Source: Emticicia fluvialis
Lineage (GTDB): Bacteria; Bacteroidota; Bacteroidia; Cytophagales; Spirosomataceae
Direction: 5' to 3'
DNA: 64,000 bases
Assembly (NCBI RefSeq): GCF_024793945.1
Contig: NZ_JANUSD010000001.1
Location: 124,001-188,000 of the forward strand
Shown: one piece after another, positions 55,058 to 62,893 of the stretch
Position numbering within the stretch: position 1 is the first letter of the stretch
Layout of the letters: every line of letters begins with the position of its first letter
The notes under the pieces: generated by a model
Database searches by the model: none
Seen by the model: the letters and a program-made list of their open reading frames with translations, nothing else
What the model was told of the DNA's origin: nothing
Program-made: the position numbers and the translations under genes

Positions 55058-55119
55058 CAGGTTTTAATTTTTGTTGTTTTGTATATATCAGGTTTTAATT
55101 TTTGTTGTTTTGTATATAG
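55058..55119. repeat. 31-bp short tandem duplication
   Basis: Two consecutive 31-bp units starting CAGGTTTTAATTTTTGTTG (55058-55088 and 55089-55119), differing at one position. The left duplication copy has only one unit. Confidence 0.9.
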
Positions 55120-55290
55120 ATTGTGCATCTGATTAAAAAGCAGTTTTTCTGAATACAAATTTCTGCTTTGCCTGAGTTTTAACAAAAATGCTGAGGACTT
55201 TTTATCTATGTCTGTAACTTTTAAAGTGTCTGTTCTCTCCAAAAACAGGGTTTAATTAATTAATCCAAATAACAATCAACTACTTTAACA

Positions 55291-55440
55291 ATGGAAGCTG
55301 TCAAACAAAAAAGTGATGAATTAGAAGTACAGGAAAAACCAAAAAAGGCTTGGGTTAAGCCAGAAATGAAAAAATTAGAAATTGATACTGGCTCTTATCC
55401 CTGGCCCGAGGAAGTTAATGCGTATTCCTATCCCTCCTGA
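55291..55440 (+). CDS. RiPP-like precursor peptide 2 (49 aa)
   Basis: Paralogue of the 54207 peptide. The leader (1-35) is 80% identical, and the core after Gly34-Ser35 is YPWPEEVNAYSYPS. It has three Tyr near acidic residues, which would suit tyrosine sulfation. Glu40 is in the same position in both peptides, six residues after Gly34, a spacing also seen in seven-residue lasso rings; this is only suggestive. The gene is followed by a clean terminator (55453-55493), and its upstream ~100 bp are conserved with the other copy. The convergent intact sulfotransferase gene lies 51 bp away. Confidence 0.75.
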   Translation: MEAVKQKSDELEVQEKPKKAWVKPEMKKLEIDTGSYPWPEEVNAYSYPS

Positions 55441-55452
55441 TATTTAATAAAT

Positions 55453-55493
55453 GGCTTTATTTTTTGCGGTTCCCTAAGATAAAGCCCTTTTTT
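55453..55493 (+). terminator. Terminator of precursor 2
   Basis: GGCTTTAT (55453-55460) pairs with ATAAAGCC (55479-55486), followed by six T (55488-55493). It ends at the stop of the convergent sulfotransferase gene. Confidence 0.75.
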
Positions 55494-56319
55494 AAATAAC
55501 ATCGTATATCTCAGCTGCTTTATTGTTTATTGAGAAAATTTTCTCAATCTGATTTTCTGTTAAATTTATTTTGCCCTGATTTGGTTCTCCGGTATGGAAG
55601 AATGGAACGTGAGATAATAGTTTTTCTCTAAAACCTTGCTCATTCTCCATTTTTTTTAGGGAGTTGAAATCAGTTTTATTGATGGCCTGTCCAAATGCCT
55701 CATCAGAAAAATCGAGGCCTAAGAAATTAATCATTTCTTTAAATGCCTTATGCGGGTTCAGTTTCATTTCTTCGTACTTTACAAGATGTACAGGCAGCAT
55801 TTTTTGGTTATACCAGCTGTAAAAGTGTTCATCCCAGGTTCCAATCACTCTAGGAAAGTAATTGTCCATATATATTGTTGAGCCTGATTTACAGATGTAA
55901 CGGTCAATTATTTCATCAGGTCTGATGTCCAGATACCTTGAAAAAGACAGCGTTACATCTAAAGGGTTTCTCATGATATAAATAACGGCCGTTGGGTGTT
56001 GTGAATGAAAAACCGGCAGGTTGTCATGAACTGAATAAGAGAACTGGTCATGAATTTTCTGCAGATAAGGAGCTTCTCTGGTTTGAGCATAGAAATCTAA
56101 AAATTTTCTACGCAACGCTTCTAATTCAAAATCATTGAATGTCGATATGTCTCTTTGAACCAGTTTCTGCAGAAGGGATTTATTGGCATAAAGTTCATCA
56201 AAGTCAAGACTATTGATATTGAAATCCTCATTTTTCAGAAGGGCTGTAAAGAAACTCCTAACCCAGGTGTTGCCTGATTTGGGATAAGAAGCGAGCCACA
56301 CTAATTTATATTTTGTCAT
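55492..56319 (-). CDS. PAPS-dependent sulfotransferase 1
   Basis: 275-aa cytosolic sulfotransferase. The 5'-phosphosulfate loop is WLASYPKSGNTWVRSF (residues 9-24). The 3'-phosphate contact region is YIMRNPLDVTLSFSRYLD, and KYEEMKLNP in the middle is typical. Such enzymes move sulfate from PAPS to a hydroxyl of a small molecule, glycan or Tyr/Ser of a peptide. It is last in a minus-strand operon (GT, ST2, ST1), overlapping ST2 by 14 bp. It is convergent with precursor 2 and co-duplicated with it, which makes the peptide a plausible substrate. More AT-rich than the core genes upstream. Confidence 0.9.
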   Translation of the reverse strand: MTKYKLVWLASYPKSGNTWVRSFFTALLKNEDFNINSLDFDELYANKSLLQKLVQRDISTFNDFELEALRRKFLDFYAQTREAPYLQKIHDQFSYSVHDNLPVFHSQHPTAVIYIMRNPLDVTLSFSRYLDIRPDEIIDRYICKSGSTIYMDNYFPRVIGTWDEHFYSWYNQKMLPVHLVKYEEMKLNPHKAFKEMINFLGLDFSDEAFGQAINKTDFNSLKKMENEQGFREKLLSHVPFFHTGEPNQGKINLTENQIEKIFSINNKAAEIYDVI

Positions 56320-57088
56320 TTTTCCAATCGGTGCAATTCCAGTTTAGAAGTTTTTCTACTTTTTCAATTTCTTCTTTATATATGTCATTTAATAAATTAA
56401 GTGAAAAGCCATCTATTTCTTCTTCATAATGAATATGGTGAACTTTTTTTTCTTCAAATTTATAATTATCCCCGTTTACACCTAAAAAATCAAATATCCT
56501 AAGCAGGTGCTGGTATTGATTATCTCTGAAATCTTCATATTTTAATATAAGAACCTGCTGAGAAGGGAAATAATCAAAAATATGCCTTATTTGTTTACTA
56601 TAAAATCCACGTCTGATATAGTCATCCTCCGGCATTTGGTTAAATTTGTTTTCGAAGTTCATTCTCAAAATCTCTGCTTTTAGGTAGTTTGCGAACGTCC
56701 TATTACCCATTTCTGTATTATGGAGTCTCATGTTCCAGTGCGAATATGCCCGTTCTACAGGATTTCTCAATATCATAATGATTTTAATAGCAGGATTATA
56801 CTGATGTATTAACGGAATACAGCGTTCCAGATAACAATAACGAGGAGTTATCTCTCCTCTTATGCCGGGGGTAGTCCAATCAAAGTTTTGATGGTAATTG
56901 CTATAATTTATTCTGCTTTCTTCCTCAAAGTCAATATTTAGATTGCTGAAATAATGTAACTCTTTGTATTTAGACATCAATATATCCGGATGCTTATTTA
57001 AATAATAATACAAAGCAGTGGTGCCTGCTTTCTGAACACCGATACCTATAAAATCTATTCTTTTGTTTAGGTTATATTCCGATTTCAT
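56306..57088 (-). CDS. PAPS-dependent sulfotransferase 2
   Basis: 260-aa sulfotransferase of the heparan-sulfate-type branch. FIGIGVQKAGTTALYYYLNK (residues 13-32) is the PAPS loop, and IIMILRNPVERAYSHWNM is the 3'-phosphate site. It is different enough from ST1 (YPKSGNTW type) to suggest a different acceptor. Both ends overlap neighbours: the start lies 17 bp inside the glycosyltransferase gene and the stop 14 bp inside ST1, so translation of all three is coupled. Glycan sulfation after glycosyl transfer is a possible order of events. Confidence 0.9.
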   Translation of the reverse strand: MKSEYNLNKRIDFIGIGVQKAGTTALYYYLNKHPDILMSKYKELHYFSNLNIDFEEESRINYSNYHQNFDWTTPGIRGEITPRYCYLERCIPLIHQYNPAIKIIMILRNPVERAYSHWNMRLHNTEMGNRTFANYLKAEILRMNFENKFNQMPEDDYIRRGFYSKQIRHIFDYFPSQQVLILKYEDFRDNQYQHLLRIFDFLGVNGDNYKFEEKKVHHIHYEEEIDGFSLNLLNDIYKEEIEKVEKLLNWNCTDWKNDKI

Positions 57089-58415
57089 TCAATTTATTGA
57101 TTATATAATCATCAGTGTATTTTTCTTTTAATCTGTTTGCAAAAGCCGATACTGTGTTCTTGAAAGAATTATGTACCAGTAAATAGTTTATTTGTAGAGC
57201 AATACGTTCTGCAGATGCTTCCAAGTCAGATTTCAACCCTAACCTGTAAAAAACTACCCTGGCTGCATTTCCGTTCTGGTCCCATTCATTATTCAGCGGA
57301 AAAACAATCATAGGGGTTTTACTGTAGATGCTTTCAAAAATAGAGTTACTTCCACCGTGTGTTATAAATATATCAGCATATTTTAATATATGAAGCTGAG
57401 GCGCAAAGTTTAATGCCAATAAGTTTTTAACACCAATATTTGAATACTTCTGTTTTTGCAAATCCTCACCAAAACTGATAATAAAGAACAGATGGGCATT
57501 GGCTGTTGCTATTTGCATAATTTTATCAATAAAACTGGCTCTTGCGCTGTTTTCAGTCAAATGAATGTCTGTTACGGTGCCTAACGAGCAATAAACAATG
57601 CGGTTTTGTTCACTGGCTTTTGCCAATGTAAGAAACTGCAGCACTTCTTCAGTTACAAACTCTCTTCTTTCTGATGCAACGCCGGGTGATAAATGTGTTT
57701 GCCAGGGCAAAGGAGAAACATCCGGGAAGTCGAACTCAGTAGCATAGAAGAGTATTTCGGGTATATTTGTAAATGAAGTCGTAAATAATTTTTTATAGTT
57801 GATTGTGTACATAGAAGGTATTTGCTCTGCCCTCATAATTTTTTCAAGCCGGCTTTCAAAATTTTTGCCCATATAGAGGCACTTTTTATAATACCGTTTC
57901 ATGCTTAGGTAGAAGAGTACCCATTTCCATAGGTAGTTGCCCATGCTATCAGGGAAAGCATAGTAATTACCCGGCGGGCTTTTCTTATTGTAGTACATAC
58001 CCATTTTGCCTTGCAGAATAAATACTCTCAAAGATGGTTTCAGGCTGTAAAGCATGATAAAATCTAATGAGCAGAACTCGTCCAGAAAAACCACATCGGG
58101 GTTCAGTTCGTCTACTAGTTTTTTCAGATCCGCTTTTCTGAGGTGGTAAGCGTCTTCCAGATAATTGTGTCGCACAGTAGCAAACCATTTACTCAATCCG
58201 CTTTTATTTTCAGGAGTCAAATTGTGCCTGTTTAAGGCAGTTGTTTCCAGAAGGTATAACTTGAAATTATTCTTTAATGTAAACCTCACAAGCTGCTTGC
58301 TTCCTGCATAAAATACCTTATATCCATGCTTTCCCAAAGCATTGGCCATAGTGATAGTTGGGTTCAGGTGGCCAAAAAGCATTGGCATAATAAAAACGGC
58401 TTTACGCTCGGGCAT
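57072..58415 (-). CDS. GT1-family (UGT/MGT-like) glycosyltransferase
   Basis: 447-aa GT-B enzyme of the natural-product type. The N-terminal acceptor domain starts FIMPMLFGHLNPTITMANAL. The C-terminal donor domain contains ITHGGSNSIFESIYSKTPMI and PLNNEWDQNGNAARV, the usual His-Gly-Gly and Asp-Gln signature. It is first in the operon with two sulfotransferases. GT1 enzymes decorate macrolides, lipids or peptides with sugars. Here a sugar that later receives sulfate is possible. The acceptor cannot be read from sequence. Confidence 0.92.
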   Translation of the reverse strand: MPERKAVFIMPMLFGHLNPTITMANALGKHGYKVFYAGSKQLVRFTLKNNFKLYLLETTALNRHNLTPENKSGLSKWFATVRHNYLEDAYHLRKADLKKLVDELNPDVVFLDEFCSLDFIMLYSLKPSLRVFILQGKMGMYYNKKSPPGNYYAFPDSMGNYLWKWVLFYLSMKRYYKKCLYMGKNFESRLEKIMRAEQIPSMYTINYKKLFTTSFTNIPEILFYATEFDFPDVSPLPWQTHLSPGVASERREFVTEEVLQFLTLAKASEQNRIVYCSLGTVTDIHLTENSARASFIDKIMQIATANAHLFFIISFGEDLQKQKYSNIGVKNLLALNFAPQLHILKYADIFITHGGSNSIFESIYSKTPMIVFPLNNEWDQNGNAARVVFYRLGLKSDLEASAERIALQINYLLVHNSFKNTVSAFANRLKEKYTDDYIINKLNEIGI

Positions 58416-59004
58416 GGCAGGTATTTATTTTTGCAAAAAAATCAACAAATAAATTTTGTTCTGTGATGGTGCGCAACAATAAATGGGCATACTTTATTAA
58501 CCTCATTCCTCTGTCTATGCTATCAAGCAGGCAAATAGGTGCTGATTAGTCAATTAAACCGCTTTGGCGTGTATCCGGTGTATGTATGAAAGTACAGGTA
58601 AAGCCAGCAGAACATCTTCTTTATAACACGTGGCCATAATGCCATACTTAAATGATGCTAAACCTTGGCTAACGGGGTTATCTTTGGTGGTTAGTCAGTT
58701 GGTGGTTTATTCAAGTTTCACACTTCCAAAAGATAAACTTGTAATTTTTTTATACAACTGCAGGAATCCATCGTGGAAACGGATTTCATAACAACTTTTG
58801 CTTAATTGTTAAGTTTTATTAGAGTATTCCTTCTGAAAAGAAATGCCATGATTGAAAAAGTATTGCCTGTTGTGCTTCTGAAACAAAAGTAGAGAATTCT
58901 TTTTAAATGGGATAGATGCCACTGGAAAATTATATAAATTTGCAGCTCTTTTTTGTGTTATAAATCTTTTATTCCGAAAGGTCAAAAACAAGTGTTTTAG
59001 TAAT
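58416..59004. other. 589-bp intergenic region
   Basis: It should hold the divergent promoters of the glycosyltransferase operon and cysC. A 60-codon minus-strand frame (58809-58991) looks random. I find no third precursor-like ORF here. Confidence 0.5.
58935..58942 (+). promoter_or_regulatory. -7 box of cysC
   Basis: A perfect TAAATTTG, 62 bp before the ATG. No convincing TTTG lies at the -33 distance. Confidence 0.45.
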
Positions 59005-59520
59005 ATGGTGTCTCAAAAAGCAGCTGTGATATGGTTAACAGGTTTAAGTGGTGCAGGAAAAACTACTATTGCCAGAGAACTGATTGAAATGTTTCATAGG
59101 AACAATCTAAATCCGGTTTTACTGGATGGTGACGAGATACGTTCTGCCATTGAGCAGGCGGGCTTTGATGAAGCCTCAAGAAAAGTTCATAACCTGCGCA
59201 TCGGGCGGCTTGCCGCTTTATTTGAGCAGCAGGGGCATCCGGTGATAGTATCTATGATTTCTCCTTATGATGATATCAGGCAAAGTGTAAGAGCTTTATG
59301 CCAAAGGTTTGTAGAGGTATTTGTTAATACGCCATTAGAGACTTGCATTGAAAGAGACCCAAAAGGGCTATATAAAAAGGCAATCAGCAAGCAGATTGAC
59401 AATTTTACCGGTATATCGGCTCCGTATGATATACCCCTGAAACCCGAGATAGAACTTGACACAACCCAAAGCAGCGTAACAGAATGTGCCTCAGCCATCT
59501 GGCAGCTTTACAAGTCTTAA
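59005..59520 (+). CDS. cysC: Adenylylsulfate (APS) kinase
   Basis: Phosphorylates adenosine 5'-phosphosulfate to PAPS, the donor for sulfotransferases. The 171-aa protein has the P-loop GLSGAGKTT (residues 13-21), LLDGDEIR, and the family segment DPKGLYKKA with FTGISAPYD near the C-terminus. It stands alone: no sulfate adenylyltransferase (CysD/N) is in the window. It lies directly upstream of and divergent from the GT-ST-ST operon, so PAPS supply for those enzymes is the likely purpose. The sulfate assimilation genes proper must be elsewhere. Confidence 0.94.
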   Translation: MVSQKAAVIWLTGLSGAGKTTIARELIEMFHRNNLNPVLLDGDEIRSAIEQAGFDEASRKVHNLRIGRLAALFEQQGHPVIVSMISPYDDIRQSVRALCQRFVEVFVNTPLETCIERDPKGLYKKAISKQIDNFTGISAPYDIPLKPEIELDTTQSSVTECASAIWQLYKS

Positions 59521-59526
59521 GTAGGC

Positions 59527-60192
59527 TTAGTCATCGCTGCTGCTGCCATAAGCCGCACTTTTGTTTTCGTTCTCGTTTGAGTAATAAAAGGCGTGCACAC
59601 GGGCCACGTCTCTCAGAAAATCAACATGCAGAATTTCAACTCTGTGTATAGGTAAACCTATTCTTTTTCTTAGGTCCTCTATCATTTCTTCGCGCCGCGC
59701 GGGTACCACCAGGTCTATTTTCTCGTAGCGCACTTCTCTGAAATTCTCATGCTTGATATTCAGCCCGTGTTCAAGACCGAAAGTAACACCAACCAGAAGA
59801 ATATCAGCAATGATTAATTCATAATTGCCCGAACCCAGCGGGGTCAGCGCATTGATAATGCCTACGGCCACACAAACAAAGAAGTAGCCCATTTCGCGTA
59901 CCGGCACGGTAACTGTTCGATAACGGATGATTGAAAAAATAGCGAATAAACCAAATGCAAAGCCCATCTTTAGCTTTGTGGCGCTTAGTAAAAAACATAT
60001 CAGGAAGTTAACCACATTAAACAGGAAAAAAGTAAAAACAAAGTCTTTGTTTTTATAACGGTTATAATAAATTCCCCGAACAAGCAACAGAATTACGGTC
60101 ATATTCAGCAGAAAGCGCATGCCAAATTCAAAAACAAAGCTATTGCCCAAAAACTGATTTATTGTTCGGCTGGTACCTTCAAATTCTTCCAT
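59527..60192 (-). CDS. DUF4956 membrane protein
   Basis: 221-aa protein with about four membrane helices in the first 130 residues (LLNMTVILLLVRGIYYN, VFTFFLFNVVNFLICFLL, GFAFGLFAIFSII, VCVAVGIINAL). The characteristic IIRYRTVTVPVREMGYFF loop lies between. A cytosolic C-terminal domain follows. DUF4956 is repeatedly encoded next to VTC polyphosphate-polymerase genes, as here (67 bp apart). I infer a membrane partner of the polymerase. The two genes form a minus-strand operon. Confidence 0.9.
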   Translation of the reverse strand: MEEFEGTSRTINQFLGNSFVFEFGMRFLLNMTVILLLVRGIYYNRYKNKDFVFTFFLFNVVNFLICFLLSATKLKMGFAFGLFAIFSIIRYRTVTVPVREMGYFFVCVAVGIINALTPLGSGNYELIIADILLVGVTFGLEHGLNIKHENFREVRYEKIDLVVPARREEMIEDLRKRIGLPIHRVEILHVDFLRDVARVHAFYYSNENENKSAAYGSSSDD

Positions 60193-60259
60193 GTATTGTT
60201 TTTTTAAAATAAGTGAGCTGGTAATATTGGGTGTTAAGGTTACTGAAACCTGCCAGGTA

Positions 60260-60994
60260 TCAGGGCTTTAAGATTTTGTTCAGCTTTAATAACAGGGGTT
60301 TAAACGAGTTACTTTTGACGTTTCCGAGTGTGGCAATTCCAACTGAGTATTTGCTGAAATTAGATGAACTGATGTAACGGCATCTGAGGCTCTGAACGAT
60401 GGGGCTAATAACCGAGTTTTTGTCTTGCTTTACCTCAGCTATAACCAGTTTCTGATACGTACTGCTGCTGCCGGCTTTGCGAAAGGCCAGGTTCAGGTCG
60501 AAGGTCAGTCTTTCCGAAAAATCTTTACTTACTAAAGTGATGCGGTCAAAGTATATCCAGAGCTGATGTTGTAATTGCTCAGGCGCAATGGAAAGCCTCT
60601 TACAAAGCGTGTAGTCTGTGGCTTGAAGGGTATCGTTCACGCAACTGCGTTCTTCGCGGTATTTTATGGTACGGCTATTGCCGGTTTTATTTTTTACTTC
60701 AAAAAATGTAAGACCTGTGTCTGTATAGCGTCGAAACCGTACTTTCATGCGGTTGGGCTTTCCGTTATGGTGTTGGTAATAGAGTTGGTAATCGGGGGTG
60801 TCAAAATACAAAGATTCATAGCGGTGCTGCCTGTTCCGGTTAATCTCAAGTATGTTGTAATACGGCTCAATTTCTTTCAGAATTGCAGGCAGTTCACTTT
60901 CATGAAAAATGTACTTGCTGTCTATCCGGTTAAGTAGTTTTACAGCCTCCATGTCGGTTAACGAAATACCCTTAAATGTTTGAAGCTCAGTCAT
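60260..60994 (-). CDS. VTC-domain polyphosphate polymerase
   Basis: 244 aa from the ATG at 60994 (MTELQTFKGISL). An ATG at 61048 adds 18 residues of no known content. The VTC tunnel fold carries basic residues: NRIDSKYIF, HRYESLYFDTPDY, MKVRFRRY, FFEVKNKTG and KYREERS correspond to the phosphate- and nucleotide-binding strands. These enzymes polymerise polyphosphate from ATP. It is paired with DUF4956. Polyphosphate storage fits the phosphate-scavenging theme of the window, though no shared operator is seen here. Confidence 0.9.
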   Translation of the reverse strand: MTELQTFKGISLTDMEAVKLLNRIDSKYIFHESELPAILKEIEPYYNILEINRNRQHRYESLYFDTPDYQLYYQHHNGKPNRMKVRFRRYTDTGLTFFEVKNKTGNSRTIKYREERSCVNDTLQATDYTLCKRLSIAPEQLQHQLWIYFDRITLVSKDFSERLTFDLNLAFRKAGSSSTYQKLVIAEVKQDKNSVISPIVQSLRCRYISSSNFSKYSVGIATLGNVKSNSFKPLLLKLNKILKP

Positions 60995-61211
60995 TTTGAT
61001 GCAATTACTTAAAACGCCTATTAAAGTACATATATTTTTTGTAATCAAAAACAGTTATCGGCCGGTGAGGTTGAATAATTGCCAGATAGATGCAAAAATC
61101 TGGTAATAGGTTGCATTTCAAGGTCTGATAAACTAATTTGGAGAAGATTCTTTGCCTTGCCCGTGTTCCGGGCGAAAGGGATAAGTTGGATACTAAACTT
61201 TGCTAGCATAA

Positions 61212-61886
61212 ATGGAAAATCTGCCATTATACATACCTTTGGTTATGGGTCTTAGTACCTTTTATTGTGTTTATTTTTTAGCAAAGGCTGCTCCGGCATA
61301 TTCTGTCAGTATTTTACTTGTAGCGTTTTCATGGCTGATTTTGCATTCTTTTCTGTCAGTAAATGGCTTCTATACCCATACCCAGGCAACGCCTCCGCGA
61401 TTTCTACTGGCAGTTTTGCCACCTTTATTGTTGATACTTTTGGTTTTCGCTACCAAAAAGGGAAGAAGTTTGATAGACCAGCTGGACATGAAATCGTTAA
61501 TTTTGTTGCATGTGGCTCGTATTCCGGTTGAAATGGTTTTATTCTGGTTGTTTCTTTACAAGCAAGTGCCTGTGATTATTACATTTGAAGGGCAGAATTT
61601 TGATGTTTTTTCGGGTATAACGGCCTTAGTTGTTTATTATTTAGCCTACGTTAAGCAGCGTATTGGCACAGGTATATTGTTGATGTGGAATTTTATTTGC
61701 CTTATTTTACTAATAAACGTTGTTTCTACCGCTGTTTTGTCAGCGCCTTTTTCGTTCCAGCAGTTTGGGTTTGAGCAGCCCAATGTGGCTGTCTTGCATT
61801 TTCCGTTTGTGTGGTTACCTGCCTGCGTTGTACCCATTGTGCTTTTTTCTCATCTGGCTATGATACGCAGGTTGATGAATGAATAA
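61212..61886 (+). CDS. Hypothetical multi-pass membrane protein
   Basis: 224-aa protein with about seven hydrophobic segments. These include PLVMGLSTFYCVYFLA at the start, FLLAVLPPLLLILLVFAT, and FVWLPACVVPIVLFSHLAMI at the C-terminus. A short loop with RIPVEMVLFWLFLYKQVPV precedes the fourth. I do not recognise a named family, although such proteins are common in Bacteroidota. A TTTG-containing near-match to the -7 box lies just before the start. It is monocistronic. Confidence 0.7.
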   Translation: MENLPLYIPLVMGLSTFYCVYFLAKAAPAYSVSILLVAFSWLILHSFLSVNGFYTHTQATPPRFLLAVLPPLLLILLVFATKKGRSLIDQLDMKSLILLHVARIPVEMVLFWLFLYKQVPVIITFEGQNFDVFSGITALVVYYLAYVKQRIGTGILLMWNFICLILLINVVSTAVLSAPFSFQQFGFEQPNVAVLHFPFVWLPACVVPIVLFSHLAMIRRLMNE

Positions 61887-62268
61887 TTGTTACTCGGGCA
61901 AACGCCTTTAGACACACACAAATCAGTTTTTACACTGAGCCGTTATTCTCAGGCGCCTTTAGACGCTACAACTCATAACCGGGCAGCTGTTTCTGGCAGC
62001 CAATGCCACCAATTCTTCAAAAAAACAGGGCTAAATGGTATTTAGCGTTTGACACTATTGTTTTGCGTTGTACCGAAATGCAAATCAGGTATTTTTACTT
62101 ATCGGAATCCGTATTTTTACTCTAAAAATATTTTTAGAATTAAGTAAAATTTGCCGCATAAAAAAGTTATTGGGAGCAAACTCACGTTTCTCTCAATTTC
62201 TGATTTACAGGCGGTCTCTGAAAAGCCTTTCAAACAGAGTAAGAACAAACACCTAAATATTTAACACT
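61887..62268. other. 382-bp intergenic region with two direct repeats
   Basis: No gene. CGCCTTTAGAC occurs at 61903-61913 and 61954-61964 around a CTGAG/CTCAG hairpin. GTATTTTTACT occurs at 62089-62099 and 62111-62121, 22 bp apart, upstream of the trefoil gene and possibly an operator. Confidence 0.5.
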
Positions 62269-62655
62269 ATGGCACGCGTAACATTACAAGCTCTTGGAAA
62301 AGAAAAAGGGAAATTTTTAAGCCACGCAAACAATTCAGTATCTCTAACAGACGGAATTCATGGAGAAGGAGAAGTTTTTGTAATTCAAAAACTGCCAAGA
62401 GACCGTGTGGCCATTGCCTGCGTTGGCGCAGAGATTGGTAAATACCTTAGTCATGCCTCTGGCGAGGTTACTCTGAAAGAAGGTATAATGGGTGAGGGAG
62501 AAGAGTGGGTGATGGTAGAACACGAATTACCTAACGTTTCTTTCAACTGCGCAGGTAGCGAGAATAACAAAACGTTAAGCCATGCGAATGGTAAGGTAGG
62601 GCTTCAGGATGGTTATAAGGGAGAAGGAGAACTGTGGTCAAAATCAAGCATTTAA
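62269..62655 (+). CDS. Beta-trefoil-like triple-repeat protein
   Basis: 128-aa protein made of three repeats of about 42 residues. Each has the form (K/N)-x-LSHA-x-G-x-V-x-L-x-x-G-x-x-GEGE, for example YLSHASGEVTLKEGIMGEGE. This fits a beta-trefoil or fascin-like fold. There is no signal peptide. Trefoils often bind sugars or other ligands. The gene is compact with its own terminator, and direct repeats in front suggest specific regulation. The function is unknown. Confidence 0.75.
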   Translation: MARVTLQALGKEKGKFLSHANNSVSLTDGIHGEGEVFVIQKLPRDRVAIACVGAEIGKYLSHASGEVTLKEGIMGEGEEWVMVEHELPNVSFNCAGSENNKTLSHANGKVGLQDGYKGEGELWSKSSI

Positions 62656-62680
62656 AATTTTTAGTCAGGAATAAAATAGA

Positions 62681-62713
62681 AAGGCCTGGATGTTTCGGCA
62701 TTCAGGCTTTTTC
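62681..62713 (+). terminator. Intrinsic terminator
   Basis: A 12-bp stem (62681-62692 with 62699-62710; core GCCTG/CAGGC, three G-T pairs), a six-base loop and a T-rich tail. Confidence 0.75.
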
Positions 62714-62893
62714 AATTTTTAGATAAAGGGCGTGGCATGGCAAACAAAAAATGCTTATGCCATTTTTGAAACGATTTGAAAAAGCTAAACCGATTCTAAT
62801 AGCGTAACCCAGCTTTATTGTATTTTTAAGAATTTAAACCTCTTTTGCAGGTAAATATTTAGTTTACATTAACCCCGGTTTTATGCAAGAAGG

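Larger units (their letters stand above)
54764..55846. repeat. Right copy of the ~1.06-kb tandem duplication
   Basis: Contains the decayed membrane-protein fragment, the second precursor-like ORF and the 3' part of the intact sulfotransferase. Similarity to the left copy is high except in the peptide core regions and the sequence just after them. Confidence 0.85.

Noticed and set aside
53859..55242. Minus-strand frames at 53859-54101 and 55051-55242 with similar sequence (RNLYSEKLL)
   Set aside because: The similarity comes from the DNA duplication. Both lie antisense across the end of the membrane-protein gene and the peptide upstream region, and the second one breaks early.
54207..55440. 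Calling the peptides lasso peptides
   Set aside because: The leader motif and Gly-Glu spacing are suggestive, but no asparagine-synthetase-like cyclase, B protein or protease is in the window, and Thr/Ser is at -1 rather than -2 of the Gly.
58809..58991. 60-codon minus-strand frame upstream of cysC
   Set aside because: It covers the predicted cysC promoter and has no leader-like or signal-like sequence.
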